A stretch of 55,504 bases of DNA from Vibrio diabolicus (GCA_001048675.1 CCKK01000028.1:1-55504), one strand, 5' to 3'; shown: positions 19,117 through 28,182, numbered from the stretch's first letter. Notes: a model not told the origin generated them from the sequence alone. Program-made: numbers and translations.

Positions 19117-19352
19117 GAAGTCCTCGTAAACGGTTTGGATAGTGTGGAACAGGTGATTGCAAACGGAGTACAGCAGACTGACTAGATCATGCTGCTCCGA
19201 ATGCGGGGGAACTTTGGTCGGTTGCATCTGCATGGTTCAACGCAGCCAGACCCAAGCAGTGTACGTCAAAATGAGGATGAAAAAGAGGGTAAATCAATGT
19301 GCAGACATTTCCTCTTTAATCATGGCCGTGAAATGGTCGCCTAGAGTTCTTA

Positions 19353-20360
19353 TTATGTTTTTTCGTTTGGCGATGATTTCGGGTCATTCATAAAGCGGAA
19401 GATCGCATCGAGTGCTTGATTACGATACTGGTCGGTCTCGAATAAGATCTCATGCTGTGCGCCTTCGATAGAAAGTAGCTCCGCATGTGGGTTGGTTTTA
19501 CGCAATTTATCGATAAAACGTTTTTGTGCCAGATTGCTGACAATACGATCGTTCCCAGCTTGAATCAGGAGCACCGGTACTTTGACTTGGCGAGTCAATA
19601 AAAAGCATTGTTTTGCTGCCATTAACCCTTGCCATACCCATCGTGTGCTCGGTCCACCGACTTGCAGTTCCGGTTTTTCCGTATAGAGATTTCGGAACCA
19701 TTGGTAGCGGCCGTAACTTTGGCTGAGTGGGTTATCTTCAAAGGGTTTAGGGAAGTAGGCCTGATGTCCTGGTGCATAGCGTGGCAAAGTCGATACCGCT
19801 GACATAATTTGTGTCACTGGAATCGCTATTGGCGATAAGTACCATGGCAGATTAATACCAAACATAGGCGCACTAAGAATCAAGCCGGTAAAGGGATGTT
19901 CTGGGTGAGTTTGCAGATAACGTGTAGCGATTGCGCCGCCCATGGAGTGGGCAATAATGAAACATTGCTGATAGTCGCTAAGGTCGTGTTTGTTTACGAC
20001 CACGTCCATATCGTCAATATAATCAGTAAAGTCATAGACGTGACCCATATCTGAGTCAGACAATAGACGATCTGATAAACCTTGTCCGCGGTGGTCAAAG
20101 GAATAGACGTCGAAGCCTTGGCGATAGAGATCGTAAAACAGTTCTTGGTATTTCCAGGAAGATTCAATGCGCCCATTAACGATGAGCACGGCTTTTTTAT
20201 GTTCTGGGTTGGTCAGTTTGCACCAGTAGATGTTCTTTTTCTCAGTTCCTTTAACAAAGCCTTCTTGGCGAGTTTGCCAAAGTGCCGCGATCGGACCACC
20301 AATTGCTTGCTCAAATAATGACTCTTGAGTATAAGTCAAAGGTGAATGGTTAGTAGCCAT
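19353..20360 (-). CDS. pldB: Lysophospholipase L2 (alpha/beta hydrolase)
   Basis: 335 aa (E. coli PldB 340). Alpha/beta hydrolase with nucleophile Ser in AHSMGGA, a catalytic Asp region in QAGNDRIV and a His in EGAQHEIL. It hydrolyses lysophospholipids at the inner membrane. It has no signal peptide. The frame extends to 20465 but would then overlap the divergent rhtB; the ATG at 20360 (MATNHSPLTYTQE) gives the family-like N-terminus. Upstream of yigL, as in E. coli. Confidence 0.88.
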   Translation of the reverse strand: MATNHSPLTYTQESLFEQAIGGPIAALWQTRQEGFVKGTEKKNIYWCKLTNPEHKKAVLIVNGRIESSWKYQELFYDLYRQGFDVYSFDHRGQGLSDRLLSDSDMGHVYDFTDYIDDMDVVVNKHDLSDYQQCFIIAHSMGGAIATRYLQTHPEHPFTGLILSAPMFGINLPWYLSPIAIPVTQIMSAVSTLPRYAPGHQAYFPKPFEDNPLSQSYGRYQWFRNLYTEKPELQVGGPSTRWVWQGLMAAKQCFLLTRQVKVPVLLIQAGNDRIVSNLAQKRFIDKLRKTNPHAELLSIEGAQHEILFETDQYRNQALDAIFRFMNDPKSSPNEKT

Positions 20361-20425
20361 TAGTCGATTACCTGAAGATACGTTGTTTACGCGATGTATC
20401 ATCGAAGAATTAGTGAGGAAATGCA

Positions 20426-21043
20426 ATGGATACCCACGTCTGGTTAGCTTATGTAGTAACTGCAATCGTTTTTAGTTTGGCTCCGGGGTCTGGCACGGTG
20501 AACTCAATCAGCAATGGTTTGAGTTACGGTACTCGCAAATCTTTGGGGGCTGTGATCGGTCTCCAAATTGGTTTGGCCATTCACATTGCGTTAGTTGGGG
20601 CGGGAATTGGTGCGCTGGTCGCACAGTCGGCAACGGCATTTTCTGTCATTAAATGGGTTGGCGCGGCTTATTTGGTTTGGTTGGGTATCCAGAAATGGCG
20701 AGACACCTCCAGCTTGGTGGCGGCTGAGAGCCACAAAGACATGTCTGGCATGGCACTCTTGTACAAAGCTATTTTGATTAACCTGACGAACCCTAAATCG
20801 ATTGTTTTTCTGGTGGCGTTGTTTCCACAGTTTATTGACCCGGCACAAGACCAACTGACGCAACTGTTGGTGCTTGGTGTTACGACTGTTGTGATCGACG
20901 CGTGTGTGATGTTGGGTTACACCACCTTGGCGGCGCAAATGGGACGTTTTATTCGCTCTGATAAAATCATGGGGAAAATAAACAAAGTCTTCGGTTCAAT
21001 GTTTATGGGTTGTGGTGCATTATTAGCAGCTGCAAAGTCATAA
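20426..21043 (+). CDS. rhtB: Homoserine/homoserine lactone exporter, LysE/RhtB family
   Basis: 205 aa with about six transmembrane helices. The LysE-family signature PGSGTVNSISNGLSYGTRKS near residues 20-39 is present, as is the central NLTNPKSIVFLVALFPQF. RhtB exports homoserine and homoserine lactone. Its place beside pldB-yigL supports orthology with E. coli rhtB, although RhtB/RhtC specificity is hard to assign from sequence alone. Confidence 0.87.
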   Translation: MDTHVWLAYVVTAIVFSLAPGSGTVNSISNGLSYGTRKSLGAVIGLQIGLAIHIALVGAGIGALVAQSATAFSVIKWVGAAYLVWLGIQKWRDTSSLVAAESHKDMSGMALLYKAILINLTNPKSIVFLVALFPQFIDPAQDQLTQLLVLGVTTVVIDACVMLGYTTLAAQMGRFIRSDKIMGKINKVFGSMFMGCGALLAAAKS

Positions 21044-21067
21044 GCCATTTATAGGTCCTTCTTTAGC

Positions 21068-22292
21068 ATGAATACAACGTATGTTGCTCGCCAGCCGATC
21101 TTTAACCGCAAAAGACAGACGCTGGGTTATGAATTGTTGTTTCGAGATGGGGAGAGTAATGCATACCCTTCGCATATTGAGTCAAACCGAGCAACATACC
21201 GATTAATTGTCGAGAATTTCCTATCTCTGGGCACTAACCCAGTGATTGCTTCTTCGCGATGCTTTATTAATTTTCCTCATCAAAGCTTGGTGCGCCGCTT
21301 ACCGCGCAGCTTGACCAAAAAACAAAATCGTCGTCGAAGTCCTGGAAACTTGCCAGCCGACCGATGATCTTCTCGATGCGATTCGCGAGTTGTATCGAGA
21401 AGGTTATTTGATTGCGCTGGATGATTTCACCTTAACGCCGGAGTGGCGTCGCTTCTTACCTTACGTGCACATCGTTAAACTCGATATCATGGCAATGGGG
21501 CTGGAAAAAGCGTGTGCGTTGGTCAAAGCTCACCTTGCTAAACGCGTCAAATACCACTTTTTGGCGGAACGTGTTGAAACCGCAGAAGAGTTTGAGCAAG
21601 CCAAAGCGGCTGGCTTTAAGTTTTTCCAAGGCTACTTTTTTAGTAAGCCATTAGTTTCGCAAACAAAATACGTGAGCCCTGAGCAAGTGTTAGCGCTACA
21701 GCTTTTTCGTGAAGTCTGCTCACCAGAGCCAGACTTTACTCGTATTGAAACCATCATTACGCAAGATGTCGCGTTGTCGTACAAATTATTGCGCTTTGTA
21801 AATACGCAAGCGCCGAACCTGGCTGTCGAAATCAGCTCGTTTCGTCAGGCCTTGATCTACCTTGGTCAGGATAATCTTAAGCAGTTTGTCTCCTTGGTCG
21901 TGGCGTCGTATATCTCTAGTAACAAGCCTCGAGAGCTGTATCACCTTTCATTACAACGAGCGCAGTTCTGCCAATTAATGTCGCGTTATCAGCCATTTTC
22001 CCACCTCAACGAACAGGGGTTTATGGTCGGCTTATTATCGATTTTAGATGCGATGCTTGATTTGTCGGTGGAATCTTTAGTCAAGCAATTGCCACTTAGC
22101 GAATCCGTACAACAAGCCTTATTACATCGCAAGGGAGTTTATGGTGCGCTGATTTCTCTCGAAGAGTGTTACGAGCGTGCCGACTGGTCAGGCGTTGAAA
22201 AAATCACGACGCAGTTGGGATTGTCTTTGGAAGAGGTCAAGCTCTCGTTAGGTGAAGCGGTTCGCTGGAGTCAAAACGTCGCAACCGCGTAA
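21068..22292 (+). pseudogene. EAL-HDOD signalling protein, frameshifted, probably by a sequence error
   Basis: The N-terminal part (MNTTYVARQPIFNRKRQTLGYELLFR) opens an EAL domain; the rest of EAL (ALDDFTL, IVKLDIM, AERVETAEEF, FFQGYFFSKP) and a C-terminal HDOD domain lie in another frame. One extra A in the runs at 21317-21327 explains it; removing it restores ...KIVVEVLETCQPTDDLLDA... and 407 aa. The EAL domain has ELLFR for EALVR and DD-F-T for DDFG, as in c-di-GMP-binding but non-hydrolytic EAL-HDOD proteins such as Vibrio CdgJ. Likely a regulator of motility or biofilm. Confidence 0.83.
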
Positions 22293-22412
22293 ATTTCTTC
22301 CGTATCTTTATTCTCTCTAACCGTTCTTCTCTCAATCTTTATTAGCTGTTTCGATGTGAAACTTTTATGACGATGATGGTATCACTCTTGACGACATCTC
22401 AGAGTTAACTAA

Positions 22413-22435
22413 ATATATACGCATATCCATATATA
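22413..22435 (+). promoter_or_regulatory. Putative ArsR operator
   Basis: Two ATATATA blocks (22413-22419 and 22429-22435) spaced 16 bp apart form an AT-rich imperfect dyad just before arsR. ArsR repressors typically autoregulate through such dyads. The assignment is by position and shape only. Confidence 0.45.
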
Positions 22436-22447
22436 GGTATGTTTATT

Positions 22448-22783
22448 ATGCTTCCACATCAGTTTTTCAAGCTGTTATCCGATGAAACGCGCGTACGTTG
22501 TTTAATGCTGGTGGCCCGTGAAGGCGAAACTTGCGTGGGTGATTTGGCGTTTGCGTTGCAAGAGAGTCAGCCGAAAGTTTCTCGTCATCTTGCTCAGTTA
22601 CGCTCTAGTGGCATCTTGGTGGATAAACGCCGAGGGCAATGGGTGTACTACGAGTTATCGCAGCAATTACCAGGTTGGATGCGTAAGCTGATTGAAGACT
22701 TAGTGGCATCAAACTGTTTGAAGCAAGAGTACCAAGACGACATCACACGCTTGCACGATAAAAGTCGTGAGGCTTGCTGTTAA
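22448..22783 (+). CDS. arsR: ArsR-family metalloid-responsive repressor
   Basis: 111 aa from the ATG at 22448, which has AGG upstream at good spacing; an in-frame ATG at 22439 would add three residues. Winged helix-turn-helix: SDETRVRCLML, then recognition helix ESQPKVSRHLAQLRSSGIL. The usual ArsR metal site ELCVCDL is here ETCVGDL, with only one Cys (C29). Other cysteines are C18, C90 and a C-terminal pair C110-C111, which suggests a different As(III) site. First gene of the ars module. Confidence 0.88.
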   Translation: MLPHQFFKLLSDETRVRCLMLVAREGETCVGDLAFALQESQPKVSRHLAQLRSSGILVDKRRGQWVYYELSQQLPGWMRKLIEDLVASNCLKQEYQDDITRLHDKSREACC

Positions 22784-22825
22784 TAGCAAACAGAGATTCA
22801 AGGTAGAAGATTAAAGGGTAAAACT

Positions 22826-23827
22826 ATGACAATTAAAGTAGGCATTAATGGCTTTGGCCGAATTGGTCGTTTAGCACTGCGAGCGGCATTCGACTGGCCA
22901 GAGTTAGAGTTTGTGCAAATCAACGATGTCGCAGGTGATGCAGCGACGCTTGGCCACTTATTAGAGTTCGATTCAGTGCAAGGTCGTTGGCACCATGAAG
23001 TGCAGGTTGAAGGCAATGAACTCGTCATCAATGGCAAGCGCATCGCCACGACTCAGCAACGTGATATCGACGCTGTGAACTGGTCTGGCTGCGATGTTGT
23101 GATTGAAGCGACAGGTGTACACCGCAAAAACTCGTACCTAGACCAATATCTCGATCAAGGTGTGAAGCGCGTGGTGGTGAGTGCACCAGTGAAAGAAGAA
23201 GGCATTGCGAACATTGTAGTTGGTGTGAATGACCACATCTTCGATCCTGAAAAACATCGTATCGTGACAGCCGCTTCGTGCACAACAAACTGTATAGCGC
23301 CTGTGGTGAAAGTTATTCATGAGAAGTTGGGCATTGAGCAATCCTCTTTCACGACAATTCACGATTTGACCAATACGCAAACCATTTTGGATGCGCCACA
23401 TAAAGACCTGCGTCGTGCTCGTGCGTGCGGCATGAGTCTTATCCCGACCACTACCGGCAGTGCAACAGCAATTGTAGAAATTTTCCCAGACTTAAAAGGC
23501 AAGATTAACGGCCACGCAGTGCGTGTACCGCTGGCGAATGCGTCATTGACCGACATCATCTTCGATGTAAAACGCGATACCACAGCAGAAGAAGTGAATG
23601 CTTTGCTGAAAGAAGCGTCAGAAGGTGAGCTAAAAGGCATTCTTGGCTTTGAAGAGCGTCCGTTGGTGTCGATCGATTACAAAGGCGACCAACGCTCAAC
23701 CATCGTTGATGCACAATCCACCATGGTGGTTGGCTCACGAATGGTAAAGATTTACGCGTGGTACGACAATGAAATGGGTTACGCAACGCGCACCGCAGAA
23801 TTGGTTCGTAACGTTGGTCTGGCATAA
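22826..23827 (+). CDS. ArsJ-associated glyceraldehyde-3-phosphate dehydrogenase
   Basis: 333 aa, full-length GAPDH: Rossmann motif GINGFGRIGRLALRA and catalytic C152 in ASCTTNC. In arsJ operons this enzyme uses arsenate instead of phosphate to form 1-arseno-3-phosphoglycerate, which ArsJ then exports. The divergence from central-metabolism GapA and the position between arsR and arsJ support the specialised role. The enzyme class is certain; the arsenate role is inferred from context. Confidence 0.9.
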   Translation: MTIKVGINGFGRIGRLALRAAFDWPELEFVQINDVAGDAATLGHLLEFDSVQGRWHHEVQVEGNELVINGKRIATTQQRDIDAVNWSGCDVVIEATGVHRKNSYLDQYLDQGVKRVVVSAPVKEEGIANIVVGVNDHIFDPEKHRIVTAASCTTNCIAPVVKVIHEKLGIEQSSFTTIHDLTNTQTILDAPHKDLRRARACGMSLIPTTTGSATAIVEIFPDLKGKINGHAVRVPLANASLTDIIFDVKRDTTAEEVNALLKEASEGELKGILGFEERPLVSIDYKGDQRSTIVDAQSTMVVGSRMVKIYAWYDNEMGYATRTAELVRNVGLA

Positions 23828-23839
23828 CAGGAGTTCATA

Positions 23840-24334
23840 ATGTTTCATCCTACATGGCAATTAGATTTGGATTCTGGTGCATTAGTCCTAACACCGTGCC
23901 CGGGTACCAAAGGCGTCGAGTTGAAAGCGTCGTTGGAACAGTTGAAGGAGCAGGGGGTTCAAGCGGTCGTTACTGCATTGGACGATAGCGAGTTAGCAGC
24001 GAAAGACGTTGCGGCTTTGGGTGACACCACTCAGCAGCTGGGCATGAAATGGTTCCAGATCGAGATTGAAGATGACTGCGCACCAAGTGAAGAATTTGCG
24101 GCGAAGTGGCACCAAGCCAGTCCGGAACTGCATGCGATTCTTGCTCAAGGTGGCAAAGTCGCGATGCACTGCATGGGCGGCTCGGGTCGCACAGGTTTGT
24201 TTGCGGCTCACTTGCTGCTAGAGAAGAAATGGCAGTTAGAAGATATCGTGCGAGAAGTGCAGGCTCTTCGCCCTGGTGCGTTTACAAAACCGGTGCAGCT
24301 TGAGTACATCGAACGCGTGGCGCAAGACGCTTGA
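23840..24334 (+). CDS. CDKN3-like / dual-specificity protein phosphatase in the ars module
   Basis: 164 aa, cysteine phosphatase fold. The P-loop HCMGGSGRTG (residues 110-119) carries nucleophile C111 and R117 (HCX5R). A possible general acid lies in the segment around IEIEDDCAPSEEF (about 74-86). It resembles CDKN3/DSP phosphatases, not the low-molecular-weight PTP-type ArsC. It starts 12 bp after the GAPDH gene and is certainly co-transcribed. Its part in arsenate handling is unproven: it could act on a phospho-metabolite, or perhaps as a reductase by analogy with HCX5R arsenate reductases. Confidence 0.82.
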   Translation: MFHPTWQLDLDSGALVLTPCPGTKGVELKASLEQLKEQGVQAVVTALDDSELAAKDVAALGDTTQQLGMKWFQIEIEDDCAPSEEFAAKWHQASPELHAILAQGGKVAMHCMGGSGRTGLFAAHLLLEKKWQLEDIVREVQALRPGAFTKPVQLEYIERVAQDA

Positions 24335-24344
24335 TCAGCTTAAA

Positions 24345-24375
24345 TAGCTTTTGGAACATCATGATCCAAAAGCTA
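24345..24375 (+). terminator. Perfect inverted repeat after the phosphatase gene
   Basis: An 11-bp perfect stem (24345-24355 with 24365-24375) has a 9-nt loop. There is no T run after it, so it may be a weak terminator, a 3' stabilising hairpin or a protein-binding site. A similar structure lies at 24537-24567. Confidence 0.5.
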
Positions 24376-24536
24376 TGTTCCAGTTTAAATAATGGAAAAT
24401 AGGTCAGCAGTAAAACTAAAAATTTCAATTTAAGTTTTTGTTTTTTTATTGGTTATATTTGTCCATTTGTAAATTTCGATGTGTTTGTGAATTCGAACTA
24501 AGGTTGTATCGCCTTATGGTTGGTGTACAGGTTAAT

Positions 24537-24567
24537 AAGCATTTGGCACATGATGATCTAAATGCTT
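24537..24567 (+). promoter_or_regulatory. Inverted repeat before arsJ
   Basis: AAGCATTT (24537-24544) pairs with AAATGCTT (24560-24567) across 15 nt, 25 bp before the arsJ ATG. It shares its overall form and an ACAT...GATC-like centre with the hairpin at 24345. The 258-bp gap before arsJ is long for an operon, so arsJ may have its own control here. Confidence 0.45.
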
Positions 24568-24592
24568 CTATCGCTGTACATAAGAGGTCAAT

Positions 24593-25810
24593 ATGATTTC
24601 TCAATTGAGCAAAAGTATTCGTCAGTACATGTTAGTGACGTTTAACTATTGGAACTTTACCGTGACCGACGGAGCGCTGCGTATGCTGGTGGTGCTCTAT
24701 TTTCACGACTTGGGTTATTCCACGTTAGCTATTGCCTCACTGTTCCTTTTCTATGAATTTTTTGGTGTGGTGACCAATTTGATTGGTGGGTGGTTGGGCG
24801 CAAGGTTAGGCCTGAACAAAACCATGAATATTGGTTTAGCGATGCAAGTGTTTGCGTTGTTGATGCTGGCAGTACCCAACGCATGGCTGACGATTCCTTG
24901 GGTGATGGCGGCGCAAGCTTTGTCGGGGATTGCCAAAGATCTCAACAAGATGAGTGCCAAGAGTGCGATTAAAACATTAGTACCAGACGAGCAGCAAGGC
25001 GCACTTTACAAATGGGTGGCCATTTTGACGGGCTCGAAGAACGCGCTCAAAGGAGCGGGTTTCTTTGTCGGTGGCTTGTTGTTGTCTTGGGTGGGTTTCC
25101 AAAACTCGATGTTTATTATGGCGAGTGTGCTGGCATTGGTGTTTGTTTGCAGCATGATCTGGCTAGAAGCTGACATGGGTAAAGCAAAGAGCAAACCTAA
25201 GTTTCGCCAAATTTTCTCCAAGTCCGAATCTATAAATATTTTATCTGCGGCACGTATGTTCTTGTTTGGGGCGCGTGATGTGTGGTTTGTGGTCGCTCTG
25301 CCTATTTATCTCGGCAGTGTGTTTGGCTGGGATCACTTGTGGGTCGGTGGCTTTTTAGCCGCATGGGTCATTGCTTATGGGTTTGTGCAAGGCTTTGCGC
25401 CGCGTATTACTGGCAAAGCGCAAGGTCGCGTGCCTGATGGTAGTGCAGCATTAGTATGGGCAGGAACTCTTGCGTTAATTACGGGCGGTATTGCTTATGG
25501 TGTGCAAATCGGCTGGCAGCCTGAGTTGGTAATTGTTGTGGGGTTAATGATTTTTGGTGCTGTGTTTGCCATTAACTCTTCACTTCACTCGTATCTGATT
25601 GTGAGCTATGCCAAAGGCGATGGTGTGTCTCTGGATGTTGGCTTCTATTACATGGCCAATGCGATGGGACGTTTGATTGGCACGGTATTATCGGGTTGGA
25701 TCTACCAAGAGGCTGGTCTTGCGGCGTGCTTATGGGGCTCCTTTGCTTTCTTGGCGCTGACGACGTTGATTTCGATTAAGTTGCCAAAAGCTAACGTTGC
25801 TACTGCGTAA
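24593..25810 (+). CDS. arsJ: ArsJ, organoarsenical efflux permease (MFS)
   Basis: 405 aa, about 12 transmembrane helices, major facilitator fold. N-terminal YMLVTFNYWNFTVTDGALRM is characteristic of ArsJ. It exports 1-arseno-3-phosphoglycerate, which decays outside to arsenate, giving arsenate resistance without reduction to arsenite. GAGGTC precedes the ATG. Downstream of the matching GAPDH gene, followed by a strong terminator. Confidence 0.92.
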   Translation: MISQLSKSIRQYMLVTFNYWNFTVTDGALRMLVVLYFHDLGYSTLAIASLFLFYEFFGVVTNLIGGWLGARLGLNKTMNIGLAMQVFALLMLAVPNAWLTIPWVMAAQALSGIAKDLNKMSAKSAIKTLVPDEQQGALYKWVAILTGSKNALKGAGFFVGGLLLSWVGFQNSMFIMASVLALVFVCSMIWLEADMGKAKSKPKFRQIFSKSESINILSAARMFLFGARDVWFVVALPIYLGSVFGWDHLWVGGFLAAWVIAYGFVQGFAPRITGKAQGRVPDGSAALVWAGTLALITGGIAYGVQIGWQPELVIVVGLMIFGAVFAINSSLHSYLIVSYAKGDGVSLDVGFYYMANAMGRLIGTVLSGWIYQEAGLAACLWGSFAFLALTTLISIKLPKANVATA

Positions 25811-25842
25811 CTATTCCCAGTATTGCTATCTGTAGATGGTAT

Positions 25843-25869
25843 AAATGGCTCCAAATCGGAGCCATTTTT
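25843..25869 (+). terminator. Terminator of arsJ
   Basis: Perfect 10-bp stem AAATGGCTCC/GGAGCCATTT with a 5-nt loop and T tail, 33 bp after the arsJ stop. The next about 215 bp up to 26085 hold no gene. Confidence 0.88.
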
Positions 25870-26085
25870 GTTTCTTATGCGCCGTTGATGTAATCAAACT
25901 GTGTGGGTTTGGCATCGAGAGTGAATGCTGATGTTTGGTTCTCGTTAATTGATTAGAGTGGTGATGAAATCCCCGTTGTAGGTCATTGTTGCGTTAAAAA
26001 TAAGCAAAAACAGATTGTTAACCATTTCACTGGCTGAGATTTACCCTATGCTATAAACGATAAGCGACTCAAAGTAGGGAAAGGT

Positions 26086-27099
26086 ATGAGAGAAAGGGTT
26101 CTGTTTTTTGATTTATTGCGCTGCTTTGCTGCGGTGGCAGTGATCGCCATTCACGTCTTGGCCCCTTATCGAAATGAGTTAGGAGTGATCCCGTTTGACC
26201 AATGGTTGACGGCGGTAGGCGTTAATAGCGTTACCCGCTGGGCGGTGCCAGTTTTCATTCTGATCACCGGAGCGCTGATGCTCAGTGACACTCGACCATT
26301 TGACGGTAAGTATTATATCAAAAGGCGTTTAGGCAAAGTCCTAGTCCCATTTCTTATTTGGTCGATGTTTTATGCCTACCTCTCTGGCTGGACGGCTCAA
26401 GGGTTTGACTTTGAAACCGTAAAAGAGGTGTTAAGCAATAGCCCATTTCACGCAACGTATTACCACCTCGGTTTTTTCTATTACTTTATACCTCTGTATT
26501 TTGTGATTCCGTTGTTCCAATGGATGGTACGCAACGTTGATGACAATGTGTTGTATACCTATCTCGCATTTTGGCTTTTCACCAGCACGCTGTTTTTGTT
26601 CAAGATTGATGGTCCGTGGAGTAACCAAATGTGGCTCTACATGGGTTACCTTCCTCTGGGTTATGTTCTATTTCAAAAAGTGCCTTTGAACCGCTCTATG
26701 GTGACCTTATTTACTGGGTTTGGCCTCGTCGCGTTGGCTGTGACATTTACTATGGTCGTGACGAACAGTTTAGAGGCGGAGAAGTACACGGTTGGACGCT
26801 GGCTTTCTTACAAAACACTGAATGTCATTCTAGCGGCTTCGATGATTTTCATGATCGGTCGTTACTTTGGGGAAGGCTTGTCACCAAAAGTACAAAAAGT
26901 GGTGAGTGTGATCAGTCAGCACAGCTTGGGGATTTACTTACTTCACCCAATTTTCTTATGGCCGATGAAAGCGTTTGGTTGGTACACCGGACATCCCGCA
27001 TGGGTGATTCCAGTCTGGATCATTATCAGTGGAGCTGGAGCCTTGGCGATGAGCTATCTCTTTTCTCGCTCTGCCAAGACTCGTTGGTTACTGCCTTAA
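26086..27099 (+). CDS. Acyltransferase family 3 membrane protein
   Basis: 337 aa, about ten transmembrane helices. The N-terminus FFDLLRCFAAVAVIAIHVL carries the Arg and His typical of acyltransferase-3 proteins (OafA/WecH type), which O-acylate surface polysaccharides or other envelope sugars. There is no neighbouring glycan cluster, so the substrate cannot be guessed. AGGGAAAGGT precedes the ATG. Its stop overlaps the stop of the convergent DUF2500 gene. Confidence 0.85.
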   Translation: MRERVLFFDLLRCFAAVAVIAIHVLAPYRNELGVIPFDQWLTAVGVNSVTRWAVPVFILITGALMLSDTRPFDGKYYIKRRLGKVLVPFLIWSMFYAYLSGWTAQGFDFETVKEVLSNSPFHATYYHLGFFYYFIPLYFVIPLFQWMVRNVDDNVLYTYLAFWLFTSTLFLFKIDGPWSNQMWLYMGYLPLGYVLFQKVPLNRSMVTLFTGFGLVALAVTFTMVVTNSLEAEKYTVGRWLSYKTLNVILAASMIFMIGRYFGEGLSPKVQKVVSVISQHSLGIYLLHPIFLWPMKAFGWYTGHPAWVIPVWIIISGAGALAMSYLFSRSAKTRWLLP

Positions 27100-27425
27100 C
27101 GTTTGATGGCGAAGTGAAGGAATTTGTTACCACGATAGGTTAGCGTTCCTTTATCTCCAGGGTTGAGTGCATGGTAGTAGTGCACTCCAATTTGGAACTC
27201 TCGTTTAGGGCCAATAGAACCGCGTTGGACATAAATCCAATATTCTTGGTCGTCTTGGCCTGGTGGTGCATCTGGGACGTCGATAGCTTGCTTATCTAAA
27301 ATCGTTACCTGTGCACTTTGTTCTGGAGCATCTTCGCCCACATAGTGCTTGCTATAGAAACGAAAAAATACCCATGCGCCCAAAGCAATAAGGGCGAACA
27401 GGGCAACAATAAGTGAGATTGGCAT
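27096..27425 (-). CDS. DUF2500 (YhhM-like) membrane-anchored protein
   Basis: 109 aa. One N-terminal transmembrane helix (about residues 4-22), then a soluble beta-rich part containing YWIYVQRG and GVHYYHALNPGDKGTLTYRGNKFLHF. The family is uncharacterised. A GGAGGTTAAC ribosome site precedes the ATG. It is convergent with the acyltransferase gene, overlapping it by four bases. Confidence 0.82.
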   Translation of the reverse strand: MPISLIVALFALIALGAWVFFRFYSKHYVGEDAPEQSAQVTILDKQAIDVPDAPPGQDDQEYWIYVQRGSIGPKREFQIGVHYYHALNPGDKGTLTYRGNKFLHFAIKR

Positions 27426-27523
27426 GTTAACCTCCGATGTTTCATTGAGCTCTATTCTACAGAACTCATTGATGAAACGATGAGTTGAGATAACTTATTC
27501 ATAATCTAATGAAAGGGACATGA

Positions 27524-27667
27524 ATTTTATTCGGCGCACTTCACGGTTTACCTCAATGGGCGCGCGATGAAATCGTTGCTTCATCTGCAAGCTACGTCAC
27601 TAAAGCTGAACTAAGCAGCTTTCACTTGTCTGGCTATATGCGCTCAAGGGCACAAATTGAAAGTAAA
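27524..27667 (+). other. Possible coding remnant without a start
   Basis: A 47-codon open frame (ILFGALHGLPQWARDEIV...) starts immediately after an in-frame TGA, which cuts it off from an ATG at 27509. It looks protein-like but has no usable start, so it may be a decayed gene or chance. The rest of the 27426-27753 gap shows only the ribosome site of the next gene. Confidence 0.3.
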
Positions 27668-27753
27668 ATTGCACTTAACGGCTCGAAAAAGCTCTAAATT
27701 TATAGAAGAATAAAAATAACGAACACGGGAAGGGTCTGGTAAGGAGGGTTACG

Positions 27754-28122
27754 ATGTCAGATATTGAAAAAGTAGTCATGCGTACCCGAACGATCGAAAA
27801 ACTTTTGCGTACTCAGTACCATGCAGAAGGGAAAGGGTTACACCAACTTATTAATAGTTGTGAAGAACGTTTACCACATGACGTGATAGCGAAACTTCGT
27901 TTTATCGCTACTGTGCGTAATAAAGTGGTTCACGAAGACGATTATAAGCTGGATGATCGGAAAGGCTTTATGGCGGCATGTGACGCTTGTGAAAAAGAGC
28001 TAACGCCAAGAAGCTCTCGTTTTATTTGGCGTGCAGCAATTTTGCTAATGACGTTGATTACGCTCGCCGCTCTTGGTTTCTACTACATGCATTGGGATAT
28101 CTTGTCCAAACACATACAGTAG
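27754..28122 (+). CDS. DUF4145-like protein with C-terminal membrane anchor
   Basis: 122 aa. Residues 1-85 are helical (RTIEKLLRTQYHAEGKGLHQL, LRFIATVRNKVVHED), with the R-N-K-V-V-H-E pattern of DUF4145/HEPN-like helical domains. A single transmembrane helix lies at about 92-112 near the C-terminus. HEPN-like folds include RNases with an RX4-6H motif; RNKVVH (R-x4-H) fits that spacing, so RNA binding or cleavage is conceivable but unproven. A strong TAAGGAGGG ribosome site. No partner antitoxin-like gene is evident. Confidence 0.72.
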   Translation: MSDIEKVVMRTRTIEKLLRTQYHAEGKGLHQLINSCEERLPHDVIAKLRFIATVRNKVVHEDDYKLDDRKGFMAACDACEKELTPRSSRFIWRAAILLMTLITLAALGFYYMHWDILSKHIQ

Positions 28123-28140
28123 AAAAGCACAGATAAATAA

Positions 28141-28167
28141 AAAAGGACGCATTTGCGTCCTTTTTTA
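28141..28167. terminator. Bidirectional terminator
   Basis: Stem GGACGC/GCGTCC with loop ATTT, flanked by A and T runs. It serves the DUF4145-like gene (plus) and the short minus-strand ORF at 28183-28263. Confidence 0.87.
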
Positions 28168-28182
28168 TTTTTAATCAGTAGG

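Noticed and set aside
22347..22363. A second parS-like sequence (TGTTTC...GAAACT)
   Set aside because: The centre is one base longer than in parS and lacks ACGT, so ParB is not expected to bind.
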